DNA of 43,752 bases from Clostridiales bacterium (GTDB lineage: Bacteria > Bacillota > Clostridia > Lachnospirales > Cellulosilyticaceae): positions 1 through 43,752 of the forward strand of contig DYCF01000043.1 in assembly GCA_019418225.1 (NCBI GenBank). Reading direction: 5' to 3'. Numbering within the stretch: the stretch's first letter is position 1; each line of letters starts with the position of its first letter. The notes under the pieces are model-generated. The model saw nothing but the letters and a program-made list of their open reading frames with translations, ran no database searches and was not told the origin of the DNA. Below, in pieces: positions 25,306-34,166 of this stretch. A program made the position numbers and the translations under genes.

Positions 25306-26388
25306 CTACTTGATAATTATAAGCTCTTTTGGCGAATGTGTCACGTTTAAAATGCCATTTTCTGTCACAATCACCATATCTTCAATTCTAACGCCACCAA
25401 AGCCTGGCACATAGATACCTGGTTCTACTGTCATCACCATGCCTGCTTTTATAACTGCTTTTTCTGCTGGAGAAAATCTTGGACTTTCGTGGATGTCAAT
25501 TCCTACGCCATGACCAAGTCCATGACCGAAGCAGTCCCCATATCCAGCTGCTGTAATAATATCCCTTGCAATTTTATCGACTTCTTGCCCTGTCATTCCT
25601 GGTTTTATTTGTTCAAGCGCAGCTTTTTGTGCTTTTAACACTGTATTATAGATTTCAAGATGTTTATTAGTTGGCTCACCAATTAAAATGGTACGTGTCA
25701 TATCAGAACAGTAACCTTCATAAATACAACCGAAATCCATGACTACAAAATCGCCTTCTTTAAGTGTTACATCTCCTGGCACAGCATGTGGCAGAGATGA
25801 TTTTGCGCCACCTGCTACAATAGAGTCAAAAGATGTTCCAGAAGCACCATTTTTGCGCATGATGCGCTCAAGTTCTAAAGCAATATCATTTTCTGTAAGG
25901 CCATTTCTCCAGTTGGCTTCAATAAATGGCACAATGCCTTCAAAAGCTAAGTCACCAATGCGTTCCGCCTCTGTAAGTTTTTTTAGTTCTTCTTCATCTT
26001 TAATTTGTCTTGCTTCTTCAATGAGTTTATCTGTTGGTACGAATTCAAACTCTGTATTTTTGGCAAGTTCCAAATAAGTGCTGTAAACAGTATGTTCACT
26101 TTCAAATCCAATACGCTTAGCACCCTCTTCTTGTGCTATTTTAAGAGCTGAGCCAATTAGTCCTAGGGTACCTTGATTGAGACTTTCAAAGTTTGGGCAT
26201 TGAATGCTCACTTGTTCCATATAACGAAAATCAGTAATAATCACTTGCTTTTTCTCTGAAATATATAACATCGCACTAGAGCCTGTGAAGCCACTTAGAT
26301 ACATACGATTTGCTTTACTTCCTACAAGAATGGCATCTAAATTTAATGCTTTCATTTTATTTAATAAAGTTGTTATTCTTCTTTCCAT
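25306..26388 (-). CDS. pepP: M24 family aminopeptidase P (Xaa-Pro aminopeptidase)
   Basis: A 360-residue metallopeptidase. A creatinase-like N-terminal domain (about 1-130) is followed by a pita-bread catalytic domain. Metal ligands are visible: D in VVMDFGCIYEG, D in CSDMTRT, H in GHGLGHGVG, E in MTVEPGIY and E in GGVRIEDM. It removes N-terminal residues before proline. The usual order pepP-efp is kept. AAAGGAG lies eight bases upstream. Confidence 0.94.
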   Translation of the reverse strand: MERRITTLLNKMKALNLDAILVGSKANRMYLSGFTGSSAMLYISEKKQVIITDFRYMEQVSIQCPNFESLNQGTLGLIGSALKIAQEEGAKRIGFESEHTVYSTYLELAKNTEFEFVPTDKLIEEARQIKDEEELKKLTEAERIGDLAFEGIVPFIEANWRNGLTENDIALELERIMRKNGASGTSFDSIVAGGAKSSLPHAVPGDVTLKEGDFVVMDFGCIYEGYCSDMTRTILIGEPTNKHLEIYNTVLKAQKAALEQIKPGMTGQEVDKIARDIITAAGYGDCFGHGLGHGVGIDIHESPRFSPAEKAVIKAGMVMTVEPGIYVPGFGGVRIEDMVIVTENGILNVTHSPKELIIIK

Positions 26389-26463
26389 TTTAACTTCTCC
26401 TTTATGTGCAGTTTTCTGTCATTATAATTTTTACATTAAATATCTTAGTTTTTATTTTTGTAC

Positions 26464-26507
26464 ATTATTAAACAATAGTATAACTATTATTAGACAATAG
26501 TATAACA
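26464..26507 (-). repeat. Tandem 22-bp duplication in the pepP promoter region
   Basis: Two adjacent 22-base units (26464-26485 and 26486-26507) differ at two positions. On the minus strand each contains TATACT, a -10-like box, preceded by GT. The junction also forms AATAGT-ATA-ACTATT, an inverted repeat (26474-26488). It may duplicate a promoter or an operator. No good -35 box was found. Confidence 0.6.
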
Positions 26508-26556
26508 CATTTTGTATGTAATGCGTTGTCTTATGCCAACTTTATATCGATTAGTG

Positions 26557-27093
26557 TTATAAATTTGCGTACTTTTCATTCAGTGAATCATTTCCATCTT
26601 TCATAAGCGCCTTCAAAATGCTAGCTACCACTTCATCTACTGTTTTTCCTTCACATTGAATCATTTCTTTACTTGCCGCATCATAAAGTGCTTCACGCCC
26701 CTTATAACGCATATGTACTTCATCATAACTTGTAGCAAGCGGTCTTGCTGTATCACCCGCAATACGCTGATAAAGTGTGTCAAATTTCCAATGTAAATAA
26801 AAGGTCGTCTTTTCTGCTAATAAGGTGACATTCTCAGGCGTTACAATAATACCTCCGCCTGTAGAAATAACAGTGTCTTCTTGCTGAAGTGCTTTTTTCA
26901 AATACTGTGTTTCTAGACTTCTAAAATAAGCTTCCCCTTTTTGGGCAAAAATATTTGCAATGCTAGTGTTTTCCCCTTTTGCAATTTCTGTATCTAAGTC
27001 GACCCAATGCCAACCGATCTTCTTTGCTAAGACTTCTCCTACAGTAGTTTTCCCACTACCCATAAATCCTATTAAACATATATTACTTGCCAT
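26557..27093 (-). CDS. aroK: Shikimate kinase
   Basis: A 178-residue kinase in the shikimate pathway to aromatic amino acids. Walker A is GFMGSGKTTVG, the shikimate-binding region is DLDTEI, and ISTGGGIIV and TARPLA complete the family motifs. An upstream in-frame TTG (27118-27120) lies inside the preceding gene; ATG 27091-27093, after AGAGGTGG, is preferred. Confidence 0.95.
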   Translation of the reverse strand: MASNICLIGFMGSGKTTVGEVLAKKIGWHWVDLDTEIAKGENTSIANIFAQKGEAYFRSLETQYLKKALQQEDTVISTGGGIIVTPENVTLLAEKTTFYLHWKFDTLYQRIAGDTARPLATSYDEVHMRYKGREALYDAASKEMIQCEGKTVDEVVASILKALMKDGNDSLNEKYANL

Positions 27094-27106
27094 GTCCCAC
27101 CTCTTA

Positions 27107-27559
27107 TCATATTGATTCAAAGTAGACTGTGGTTTTTCCTGTGGCTACTCTTATTGTAATACGCGCCTTTTTCTTCAGACCCTGATGAATTAATACAATG
27201 GTGCCTGCCTGTGAAGGTGCCATCTTCCCATGAAATTTAATATCTTTGCCTGTCATAAATGTTCCGTCAGCATTTTTTGTAGGAATTGTCACCTCATCCC
27301 CCACTTCTATTTTATAAAGTGGGATATTATTGCCCTGTCTGATATAAATCTTCTGCTTTGTACAATATACGTTATATTGCTTTCCTGTGGCCACAGCTCG
27401 TTGTTGTGCATATCTAATGCCCTGCTCCACCTTAGTCACAAGTGCCTTAAACTGCACTTCCTGTACAATGCGTGTACTAAGTACAACCCCGCTGCCTACT
27501 ATACTACTTAATAAAATAACTATAATCAGTTCTAAAAAAGAAAAGCCCTTTTGATTCAC
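27107..27559 (-). CDS. GspH/FimT-like type IV pseudopilin
   Basis: A 150-residue prepilin-like protein. A short leader ending in Gly precedes FSFLELIIVILL, with the conserved Glu at +5, so it should be cut by the prepilin peptidase encoded at 37674-38348. A hydrophobic helix (about 6-30) and a small beta domain follow, as in GspH/FimT. The start is GTG 27557-27559 with AAGGAG five bases upstream. It lies between aroE and aroK, 14 kb from the main pilus promoter. It may be a minor pilin of that machine or a DNA-uptake pilin. Confidence 0.85.
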   Translation of the reverse strand: MNQKGFSFLELIIVILLSSIVGSGVVLSTRIVQEVQFKALVTKVEQGIRYAQQRAVATGKQYNVYCTKQKIYIRQGNNIPLYKIEVGDEVTIPTKNADGTFMTGKDIKFHGKMAPSQAGTIVLIHQGLKKKARITIRVATGKTTVYFESI

Positions 27560-27571
27560 TTTTTCTCCTTA

Positions 27572-28423
27572 TTATTTAAGCAATTCGCCCTTTATTTGGA
27601 GAACTTTTTCCTTATCACAGCGCATATGATGCATTAACTCAAAGGCAATCACGGCTTGATAGTATAACATACCAAAGCCATTGATACATGTGCATCCCTT
27701 CTTTTTAGCTTCCCTTAAAAACAACGTTTCCCAAGGTTCGTAAATCAGGTCAACAGCTACCTTTGCACTTTCTAAGACACTTTGACTACACTTTGGCATC
27801 TGTGTTTTTAAAGCACCCATTCCTACACCTGTTGTTTGAATCACAAGATCGGCCTCTAATTTGAGTGCTTCTTGGTCTTCATACACAAAGGTAGGTACCT
27901 TAAAGTACTGCGCCATATGTGTTTGTAAAGTCTTAGCATTTTCTAATGTACGGTTAATAATGTAGATTTCTTTTGCCTCATCGGCTACGGCTGTGTAAGC
28001 TGCATAAGCTGCGCCTCCACTTCCTATAATTGCCACTTTTTTATCTTTCCATTCCACAAGATGCTCTTTTAATGAAAGTGCTAGACCTTTGGCATCTGTA
28101 TTATGTCCTATGTAGCCTTTTTCTGTATACACTAATGTATTGATAGCCCCCACCTTTTGGGCTTCTGATGCGACTTCTACTACATATTTAAACATTTCCT
28201 GCTTATGTGGCATTGTTACGTTTAAACCCTGAATTCCTAAAGCATGCGCACCGCTTACAGCTTCTTTTAGATTTTCCTTTGTAACACAAAAGGGCACATA
28301 AACTGCCCTTTGTCCTAAACTTTTTGCAAGTGTATTATGAATAAGAGGTGATAAAGTATGTTCTATAGGATTACCAATCACGCCACATACTTTATCACTT
28401 CCCTTGATGTACGCGTCTTTCAT
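27572..28423 (-). CDS. aroE: Shikimate dehydrogenase
   Basis: A 283-residue NADP-dependent enzyme reducing 3-dehydroshikimate. The N-terminal substrate domain has GNPIEHTLSPLIHN and NVTMPHK. The Rossmann domain has GSGGAAYAAYTA. The start lies 29 bases inside the end of the YqeG-type gene, so translation is coupled. Confidence 0.95.
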   Translation of the reverse strand: MKDAYIKGSDKVCGVIGNPIEHTLSPLIHNTLAKSLGQRAVYVPFCVTKENLKEAVSGAHALGIQGLNVTMPHKQEMFKYVVEVASEAQKVGAINTLVYTEKGYIGHNTDAKGLALSLKEHLVEWKDKKVAIIGSGGAAYAAYTAVADEAKEIYIINRTLENAKTLQTHMAQYFKVPTFVYEDQEALKLEADLVIQTTGVGMGALKTQMPKCSQSVLESAKVAVDLIYEPWETLFLREAKKKGCTCINGFGMLYYQAVIAFELMHHMRCDKEKVLQIKGELLK

Positions 28424-28904
28424 ATGCTCTTATCACCCTTTTTTCTATTCCTCTTTTAACTTTTGTCTTCCATTCATCCTTGTCACTTACTGGTTTTACT
28501 AAAATGGTTTTAATTCCCGCTAAGTTGCCACCATATACATCTGTAAAAATTTGATCCCCGACAATCACAGCTTCTTCTTTTTTACATGCCATTAAATGAA
28601 GGGCCTTTCTAAAGTTTTTACCAAGTGGTTTTTGAGATTCATGCAGTGCAATTACCTTAAGCTTTTCATTAAATTTTACAACGCGGTCTTTTGTATTATT
28701 TGAAACCAATGTAATTTTAAAGCCTTCCTCTTGCAATTTCGTAAAGAATTCAATTATTTCATCATGGGGTTCCAGCACATCATATGGAACAAGGGTATTA
28801 TCTATATCAAAGATAATACCCTTGATGCCTTGTGCCTTTAATTCTTCTAAATCCATATCATAAATCGATGCAATATACGCTGTTGGGTATAACTTTTTAA
28901 TCAT
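28395..28904 (-). CDS. YqeG-family HAD phosphatase
   Basis: A 169-residue HAD superfamily IIIA phosphatase. Motif I is GIIFDIDNTLVPYD, motif II is LVSNNT, the lysine motif is KPLGKNF, and motif IV is VGDQIFTDVYGG. Bacterial YqeG proteins are assigned to phosphatidylglycerophosphate dephosphorylation, by similarity to yeast Gep4. In many Firmicutes yqeG precedes aroE, as here. AGAGG lies six bases upstream. Confidence 0.92.
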   Translation of the reverse strand: MIKKLYPTAYIASIYDMDLEELKAQGIKGIIFDIDNTLVPYDVLEPHDEIIEFFTKLQEEGFKITLVSNNTKDRVVKFNEKLKVIALHESQKPLGKNFRKALHLMACKKEEAVIVGDQIFTDVYGGNLAGIKTILVKPVSDKDEWKTKVKRGIEKRVIRAYERRVHQGK

Positions 28905-28985
28905 TGTGAGCCTCTTTTTTAATTACTTTTTAGTCATTTCTCTCTCACCCAGGTTATCTATTTGAAGCTTAAGTATACTTTTCCG

Positions 28986-30275
28986 CTAATGTCTACTGAC
29001 ATTTGACATACTTGCATTATAGTTTTCCTCAGTGAGTGATTCCATATTCACGAATTCAATAAATTCCACTTTATCGCCATCCATGCCTACAAAATACTTA
29101 TATTTATAATATACTATTTCATTATTGCTTAGTAAAGCTTTAATTGGCAAAGTCACCATAAAACGCATTTGCATCTTTGTACTATAAATGCTCGGTATGA
29201 TTTGAATCGTATCGGCTGTAACTGTTATGGCGATGATATTGTCCTTATAAGGATTAATTGTATCTGAAAAAGCACTTGCATAACTTGTCGGTTCTAAAAT
29301 CATCTCCTCTAGAAGCCCCTTTTCTTCCCAAAATAATTTAACAGCTTCATATCCCGTTTCTAGCGCCTTATGATAATACTTAAAATCTTCTTTGAAGCAC
29401 CCCATCATTTGATTAAAAATTTTCTCTATTAACATTTTTTCTTTTACATTCGCTGTCACCTTATAAGCGACTCTTGTGACATGCTGATTGCACGTTGCCT
29501 TTGCTCTTGCATTCTCTTGTACCATTATAGGCTGCACCTCTTGAATGCTTTTTATCTTTAAAAATTCTCCTGACGCTACTGTTACCCAATATTTTTGTAT
29601 AAGCTTAATCTCATCCTTTTTCTCATCTGTTGCAGCAACTGCATAAATGTAATCATCCGCTTCTGGCATTTCTTCATTTTCACTATATGTTAAAACACTT
29701 CCCGTCTGACTTAATACATTTTCTCGTAAATCATAGTAACCTGTTTCAGCTGCCCATACATAATTTTCTTCAAACGCCCTTAAGTTTTGAACCGGGTTAA
29801 CTGTGGTAGCTGCCACTTCATAGACTATGTCTTCTCCCCGCAACCGTGTGGATATAATCTCCACTTTCTCCAATCTTCCGCTACCATATGTAACATAGTC
29901 ATTAATCATTAATTTTTTAGGTAGCTGAATCTCATTGCATAAATACTGTTCCCCAAGCTTTTTCTTAACATCTGCACTCAAATAATTCCCTATTTTATCT
30001 AAAATGCTTTGTTTATAACTTTCTAAGTTCTGCCAGTATGCACTATCCACGCGCGGATAATTTCTATTTAAACTTAAAATTTCTTCTTCAGATAACGAAA
30101 AGTACTGCGCAAAGAAACTGTAAAAATCTGTTTCTGTAAATTGAATCTCTTCTGGCCGTTCTTGCCACTTCGGTAAAACTTCTGTAATTTCAGCTGTTCT
30201 TTCCACCGTTTTATCTTTACACCCTACACTCAAACTCATTACTATCACAACTGCCATATACAGTATTTTTTTCAT
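28986..30275 (-). CDS. Lipoprotein of unknown function in the pilus operon
   Basis: A 429-residue protein with a lipoprotein signal: MKK, a hydrophobic run (about 4-17) and the lipobox LSVGC with Cys at 19. The rest is soluble with no repeat or domain I recognise. The start has AGGAGG seven bases upstream. It is the last gene of the pilus operon, 11 bases after the PilX-like gene. It may help assemble or anchor pili at the cell surface, but nothing in the sequence proves this. Confidence 0.75.
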   Translation of the reverse strand: MKKILYMAVVIVMSLSVGCKDKTVERTAEITEVLPKWQERPEEIQFTETDFYSFFAQYFSLSEEEILSLNRNYPRVDSAYWQNLESYKQSILDKIGNYLSADVKKKLGEQYLCNEIQLPKKLMINDYVTYGSGRLEKVEIISTRLRGEDIVYEVAATTVNPVQNLRAFEENYVWAAETGYYDLRENVLSQTGSVLTYSENEEMPEADDYIYAVAATDEKKDEIKLIQKYWVTVASGEFLKIKSIQEVQPIMVQENARAKATCNQHVTRVAYKVTANVKEKMLIEKIFNQMMGCFKEDFKYYHKALETGYEAVKLFWEEKGLLEEMILEPTSYASAFSDTINPYKDNIIAITVTADTIQIIPSIYSTKMQMRFMVTLPIKALLSNNEIVYYKYKYFVGMDGDKVEFIEFVNMESLTEENYNASMSNVSRH

Positions 30276-30286
30276 TCTATCTCCTC

Positions 30287-32908
30287 CTATTCCCTCTCCT
30301 TCCTTAAATGCTCAATCTGCACTTTAATATCTTGTGTTTGTATTTCAAGCGCAGAATCTGTTCTATAAAATACCTTTCCTGCAGAATATTTTAACTTTTC
30401 ATCTTCATAAGGGCCTAAAATCTGCTTTAAGTCAGTATTTTCTTTATATTTCGTAATTTTAAGAGCATCTAATATCTGGCGCATTAAAAGAGCGTCGGAT
30501 ACGTCTATCTTTAAAATCATATTCGGGTCATGGACTATTTTAAGTTGACTGCCTTCACCTACTACAAGTCCCGGACTATAATTTCCCTGCTCCGTTTGCC
30601 CTGTCATACGTATAGCTGGATTTGTAGGATTGCTGCCTTCATGTGCCCCCCCTACAATGATACTTCCTTCTATTTTTACCTCACCTTGAATCTTCACATC
30701 ACCCTTACTGATAATTACGCCCTTAAACGTATTATTTTTTTGGCCTTCTTCAATTGTCAGCGTCCCATTTCCTGCATTTACAACAATACTTGGATAAGCT
30801 ATACCTTGTCCATCAATTTGTACATAAAATTCATCCATCGAAATTGTTTGGTCATCTGCAATAAACACTTGTATTGGCTCACTGTAGCACCAAGCATGTG
30901 CCTTATTAGGCAGTTCACCTATCACATCTTCAAAATTTAAAAGTTGCGGTCTATTTTCATCATTCACAGTACCATAAAATACGCTTCTTTTAGCCGTCAT
31001 ATAACTACGCAGTCCCATATAATTCTCAATATACTTATCATCAGTATACGTTTTACCATACATAAGCTGTCTGCTATACCATGCATAATCCCGCTCTAGT
31101 TCACCTAAGTTTCTATAGTAATTAGCATGATTTCTATCTTGTTCTATAATATATGCAAAAGGCAAGTAGTCGCCATAGTGTTCTGTAAAATCTGCAATTG
31201 ATGGCCGCTCTACATCCGTCGATAAAAAACCAGTCATAAAAAATTTTTTAGCTGTTAACTGATTTTTTAATCCTGCACCTGTTGTAATCTCTCCATTTGC
31301 AGTAATCTTAGCTGGTGCATAAGAGGTTTCATTTATATTGCTATCTCGTATTTGAATTTTATTTTTTTCAATTTCTTCATAAAAAGGTGAATCGGGCGCT
31401 AAATAACTACCATTCGCAGCCTCATCCTTTCCTTCACTATAGCCCTCCCATAAGGCCACTTGTGTAAAAGGCGCACCTACACTTTCCCACAGTTTCATAG
31501 GCCTTGCATCTTCCCACAAACGCATATAAGGTTGTCCACTTACTAAAATACGATAAGCTGAAATTACCGTATTAAATCCTCTTGCAAAAACGCAGCTACT
31601 ATCGTTGGACACCTCCCACTGCTGCTGTAAATGCTTCCCAGATTCTACTTCTAAACTACTGCCATCATTAACGCCAAATATTACCCCCCCAACATCAATT
31701 CGGGAATCTCGCACGCCTTGGCTAATCATCACATCATTACTTGTAAATACATTTTGCCCCACCTTAATCCACAAGTTGCTGCCTTCTTGGTTCAACCCCT
31801 TTTGATTCGCTGTTTCTTCATCACCATCATCTATTAAACCTACCGTTCCTGCAATAATATCCCCTGTGTCTACCAAGATTCTTGTCCTTAAATCATACGA
31901 TGTATTCGCCAGCCATCCATTGGTGGCTACAACATTATAAATACATGCAAGGTCTCCATTTTTTATATGTAATTCTCCCCCATTACTTACAACAATGCCA
32001 CCCGTCTGCCTGGCATCTACCTCATCATTTAACGCAAGATATTCTACTCCCCTGCCATCTGCTTTATAAGTATGCCGTCTAGCTATCCCTTTCACTTGCA
32101 TGTCCCCTTCTTCTATAATCAAACTTCCTCCATCAGTAATGACCACATCAGAGAAACTAATAAGCCCGCTAGCTACAATTTCTGGTGGTTGTGCCGCCCA
32201 AGCGTATTTTTCATGAATCTCATGTGGAATTTCCTCAGGTATAACAAGCATGACATCGGCAATCACCGTCTGACTGTCATAAATTGTACCATCTTCTGTA
32301 TTTTTCGTTTGTGCTGTTCCAATAAGTTTAAAACGACTTTCATCAATTGCATTTTTCTCTACCTTCTTCACCACTTCTCCTTTGACTGTTATGATGGTCT
32401 TATAATCATTTGTATCAATCTGATCACTTTGCACTTCATAAGTAAAAGGGGGCTCGTTTATAAAATTTTCCATAATAAATGCATATAAGTATTTTTGAAT
32501 ATTTTCTCTTAACCCTTCCTCACTTTCTTCACCAGCCTTAGATGTTTTAATCATCAGTTTATCCTGATCATAATAAAATAGGTCATATTTTTTACAGCCC
32601 GCCTGCCCTTCCATAGCTTGTACTCTTTCATTTAATGCAGTCGGTGTCCCTAACTTAACCATATATTCATCTGTCAGCTTTTGAATGATATAAGGCATTG
32701 CATGTGCTAATGACTTATTGATTGCATCCACCTGTTTTTCTACACCTGATTTTGCCAAATAATAGGTATTGCTTGTCTGCCGCTCCACCATTGACACATC
32801 TAACTGCACATTAGCTATATGTATACAGCTCACAACAACTATAGTAAGTATCAAAATTACAATGGCGGTCATCAACATAATGTTTCCACCTTGTTCCTGC
32901 CTACGCAT
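30287..32908 (-). CDS. Large PilX-like pilus protein with a beta-solenoid-like tail
   Basis: An 873-residue protein. The N-terminus, QEQGGNIMLMTAIVILILTI, is a single membrane helix of the PilX/PilW type without the classic G-F-E cleavage site. TNTYYLAKSGVEKQ-like text after it is usual for PilX. The long remainder contains many short hydrophobic strand repeats. Near the end GDVKIQGEVKIEGSIIVGG is bactofilin-like. ATG 32906-32908 with AAGGGG six bases upstream is preferred over one five codons earlier. It is far larger than ordinary PilX, which has about 200 residues, and may act as a large tip or surface subunit. Confidence 0.75.
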   Translation of the reverse strand: MRRQEQGGNIMLMTAIVILILTIVVVSCIHIANVQLDVSMVERQTSNTYYLAKSGVEKQVDAINKSLAHAMPYIIQKLTDEYMVKLGTPTALNERVQAMEGQAGCKKYDLFYYDQDKLMIKTSKAGEESEEGLRENIQKYLYAFIMENFINEPPFTYEVQSDQIDTNDYKTIITVKGEVVKKVEKNAIDESRFKLIGTAQTKNTEDGTIYDSQTVIADVMLVIPEEIPHEIHEKYAWAAQPPEIVASGLISFSDVVITDGGSLIIEEGDMQVKGIARRHTYKADGRGVEYLALNDEVDARQTGGIVVSNGGELHIKNGDLACIYNVVATNGWLANTSYDLRTRILVDTGDIIAGTVGLIDDGDEETANQKGLNQEGSNLWIKVGQNVFTSNDVMISQGVRDSRIDVGGVIFGVNDGSSLEVESGKHLQQQWEVSNDSSCVFARGFNTVISAYRILVSGQPYMRLWEDARPMKLWESVGAPFTQVALWEGYSEGKDEAANGSYLAPDSPFYEEIEKNKIQIRDSNINETSYAPAKITANGEITTGAGLKNQLTAKKFFMTGFLSTDVERPSIADFTEHYGDYLPFAYIIEQDRNHANYYRNLGELERDYAWYSRQLMYGKTYTDDKYIENYMGLRSYMTAKRSVFYGTVNDENRPQLLNFEDVIGELPNKAHAWCYSEPIQVFIADDQTISMDEFYVQIDGQGIAYPSIVVNAGNGTLTIEEGQKNNTFKGVIISKGDVKIQGEVKIEGSIIVGGAHEGSNPTNPAIRMTGQTEQGNYSPGLVVGEGSQLKIVHDPNMILKIDVSDALLMRQILDALKITKYKENTDLKQILGPYEDEKLKYSAGKVFYRTDSALEIQTQDIKVQIEHLRKERE

Positions 32909-32929
32909 ATTTTTCCCCTTCATTTCATT

Positions 32930-34156
32930 TTACTCATAGCTATATACATCTATCATTTGTTTTACAACCTTCCCCGCTTCTCCTATCATTGGCTTCATAT
33001 CTCTGGTAACAATTGCAATGATGAAGTTATCCTTAAATCCTATATCCTTGGTATATTGAATACTTGTTTTACTATGTATTCCCTTATCAACCGCTACGAT
33101 TTCTATCTTTTTATTGCTATGTTCTAAGCTGCCGTCTTTCACATCCTCATTATTCTGACTACCTTCTATCACTCGTATTACCTGATTTCTTTGTGTTTGA
33201 TTCACAAATGTCAAGGTGAGCTTCTCATTATCCTCTAATGTTTCAAGACCATTACGCCCTAAAAGCTGTCGTATATCTACATTAATAATGCTCATTTCAT
33301 CAGACTTGTAATCAGTTCCCATTATGCTTGTGTAAATAATTCCTATAAGTCCCTTGTTATTTTTAACTGGCTTTGGTTCTTCCATTATAATTTTCTCTCC
33401 ACTGGATATTCCTGTTATCCCTGAAGAATCATTAAGTTTACCACTTATATTCTCTATCCCTTCTTTGCTTAATGTAATCGTATGTTCGCCTATTACTTTT
33501 AAACCATCCATTTCCCTAGGTGCTAACTGGGCTTTCCAAAACTTCGTTTTTAAAGCTTCACCCATTTCAAAGCTAATTTTTCTACTCTCTACTTCATAGT
33601 CATTAAAACAATATATTGGATGTGTATAAAATTTAGCTGCTCGTTCTAAAGCCTCCTTATTAAACACTAAAGCCTCTTTACTCCTATCGATATTTTCTGT
33701 GCGCCATATGGCCACTTCATAGGCATACCGTTCACTCCCATAGCGTTTGTCCATAACTTTTTTATCTAATGCTTTAAAATCTTGTTCCCATAAAAAGTCA
33801 GAAAGTAGACCTTTTTCTAGAGGTGTGGTATCTATATACACCTCTTCTAAGCAAATTTCAATACTTCTTCTCGCTTCGCCTCCTACTGGATACTCTAAAA
33901 TCTCATGATTATCTTTTTGCTTCTTTAATTTAATGTCTTGTGTTAACTGTTGTTTGATTCTTTCTAATAAGGCTTCTGTATACACTGTACTTTCCGTCAA
34001 AGCCTGTGCTGTCCCCCGCACTTTATTACTGGCTACAAAACTCATACAAATGGGCCCGATTACACTGGCAATTATAAGCATACAAACAAGTACTTCCACA
34101 TATGTAAAACCTGCTGACACCCTTTCTTCATACCTTTTATGCATTCTTTTTATCAT
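32930..34156 (-). CDS. Minor pseudopilin (type IV prepilin signal)
   Basis: A 408-residue protein. A 15-residue basic leader ends in SAG, followed by FTYVEVLVCMLIIASVIGPI with Glu at +5 of the mature protein, a good prepilin peptidase site. The C-terminal domain of over 350 residues is unusual for a minor pilin. ATG 34154-34156 in a GGGGGAGGAGA context is preferred over one six codons earlier. The next gene upstream ends within ten bases. Confidence 0.85.
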   Translation of the reverse strand: MIKRMHKRYEERVSAGFTYVEVLVCMLIIASVIGPICMSFVASNKVRGTAQALTESTVYTEALLERIKQQLTQDIKLKKQKDNHEILEYPVGGEARRSIEICLEEVYIDTTPLEKGLLSDFLWEQDFKALDKKVMDKRYGSERYAYEVAIWRTENIDRSKEALVFNKEALERAAKFYTHPIYCFNDYEVESRKISFEMGEALKTKFWKAQLAPREMDGLKVIGEHTITLSKEGIENISGKLNDSSGITGISSGEKIIMEEPKPVKNNKGLIGIIYTSIMGTDYKSDEMSIINVDIRQLLGRNGLETLEDNEKLTLTFVNQTQRNQVIRVIEGSQNNEDVKDGSLEHSNKKIEIVAVDKGIHSKTSIQYTKDIGFKDNFIIAIVTRDMKPMIGEAGKVVKQMIDVYSYE

Positions 34157-34166
34157 TCTCCTCCCC

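Noticed and set aside
30530..32488. Several plus-strand open frames of 66-138 residues
   Set aside because: They are rich in His, Cys and Tyr, lack ribosome binding sites, and mirror the minus-strand PilX-like gene.
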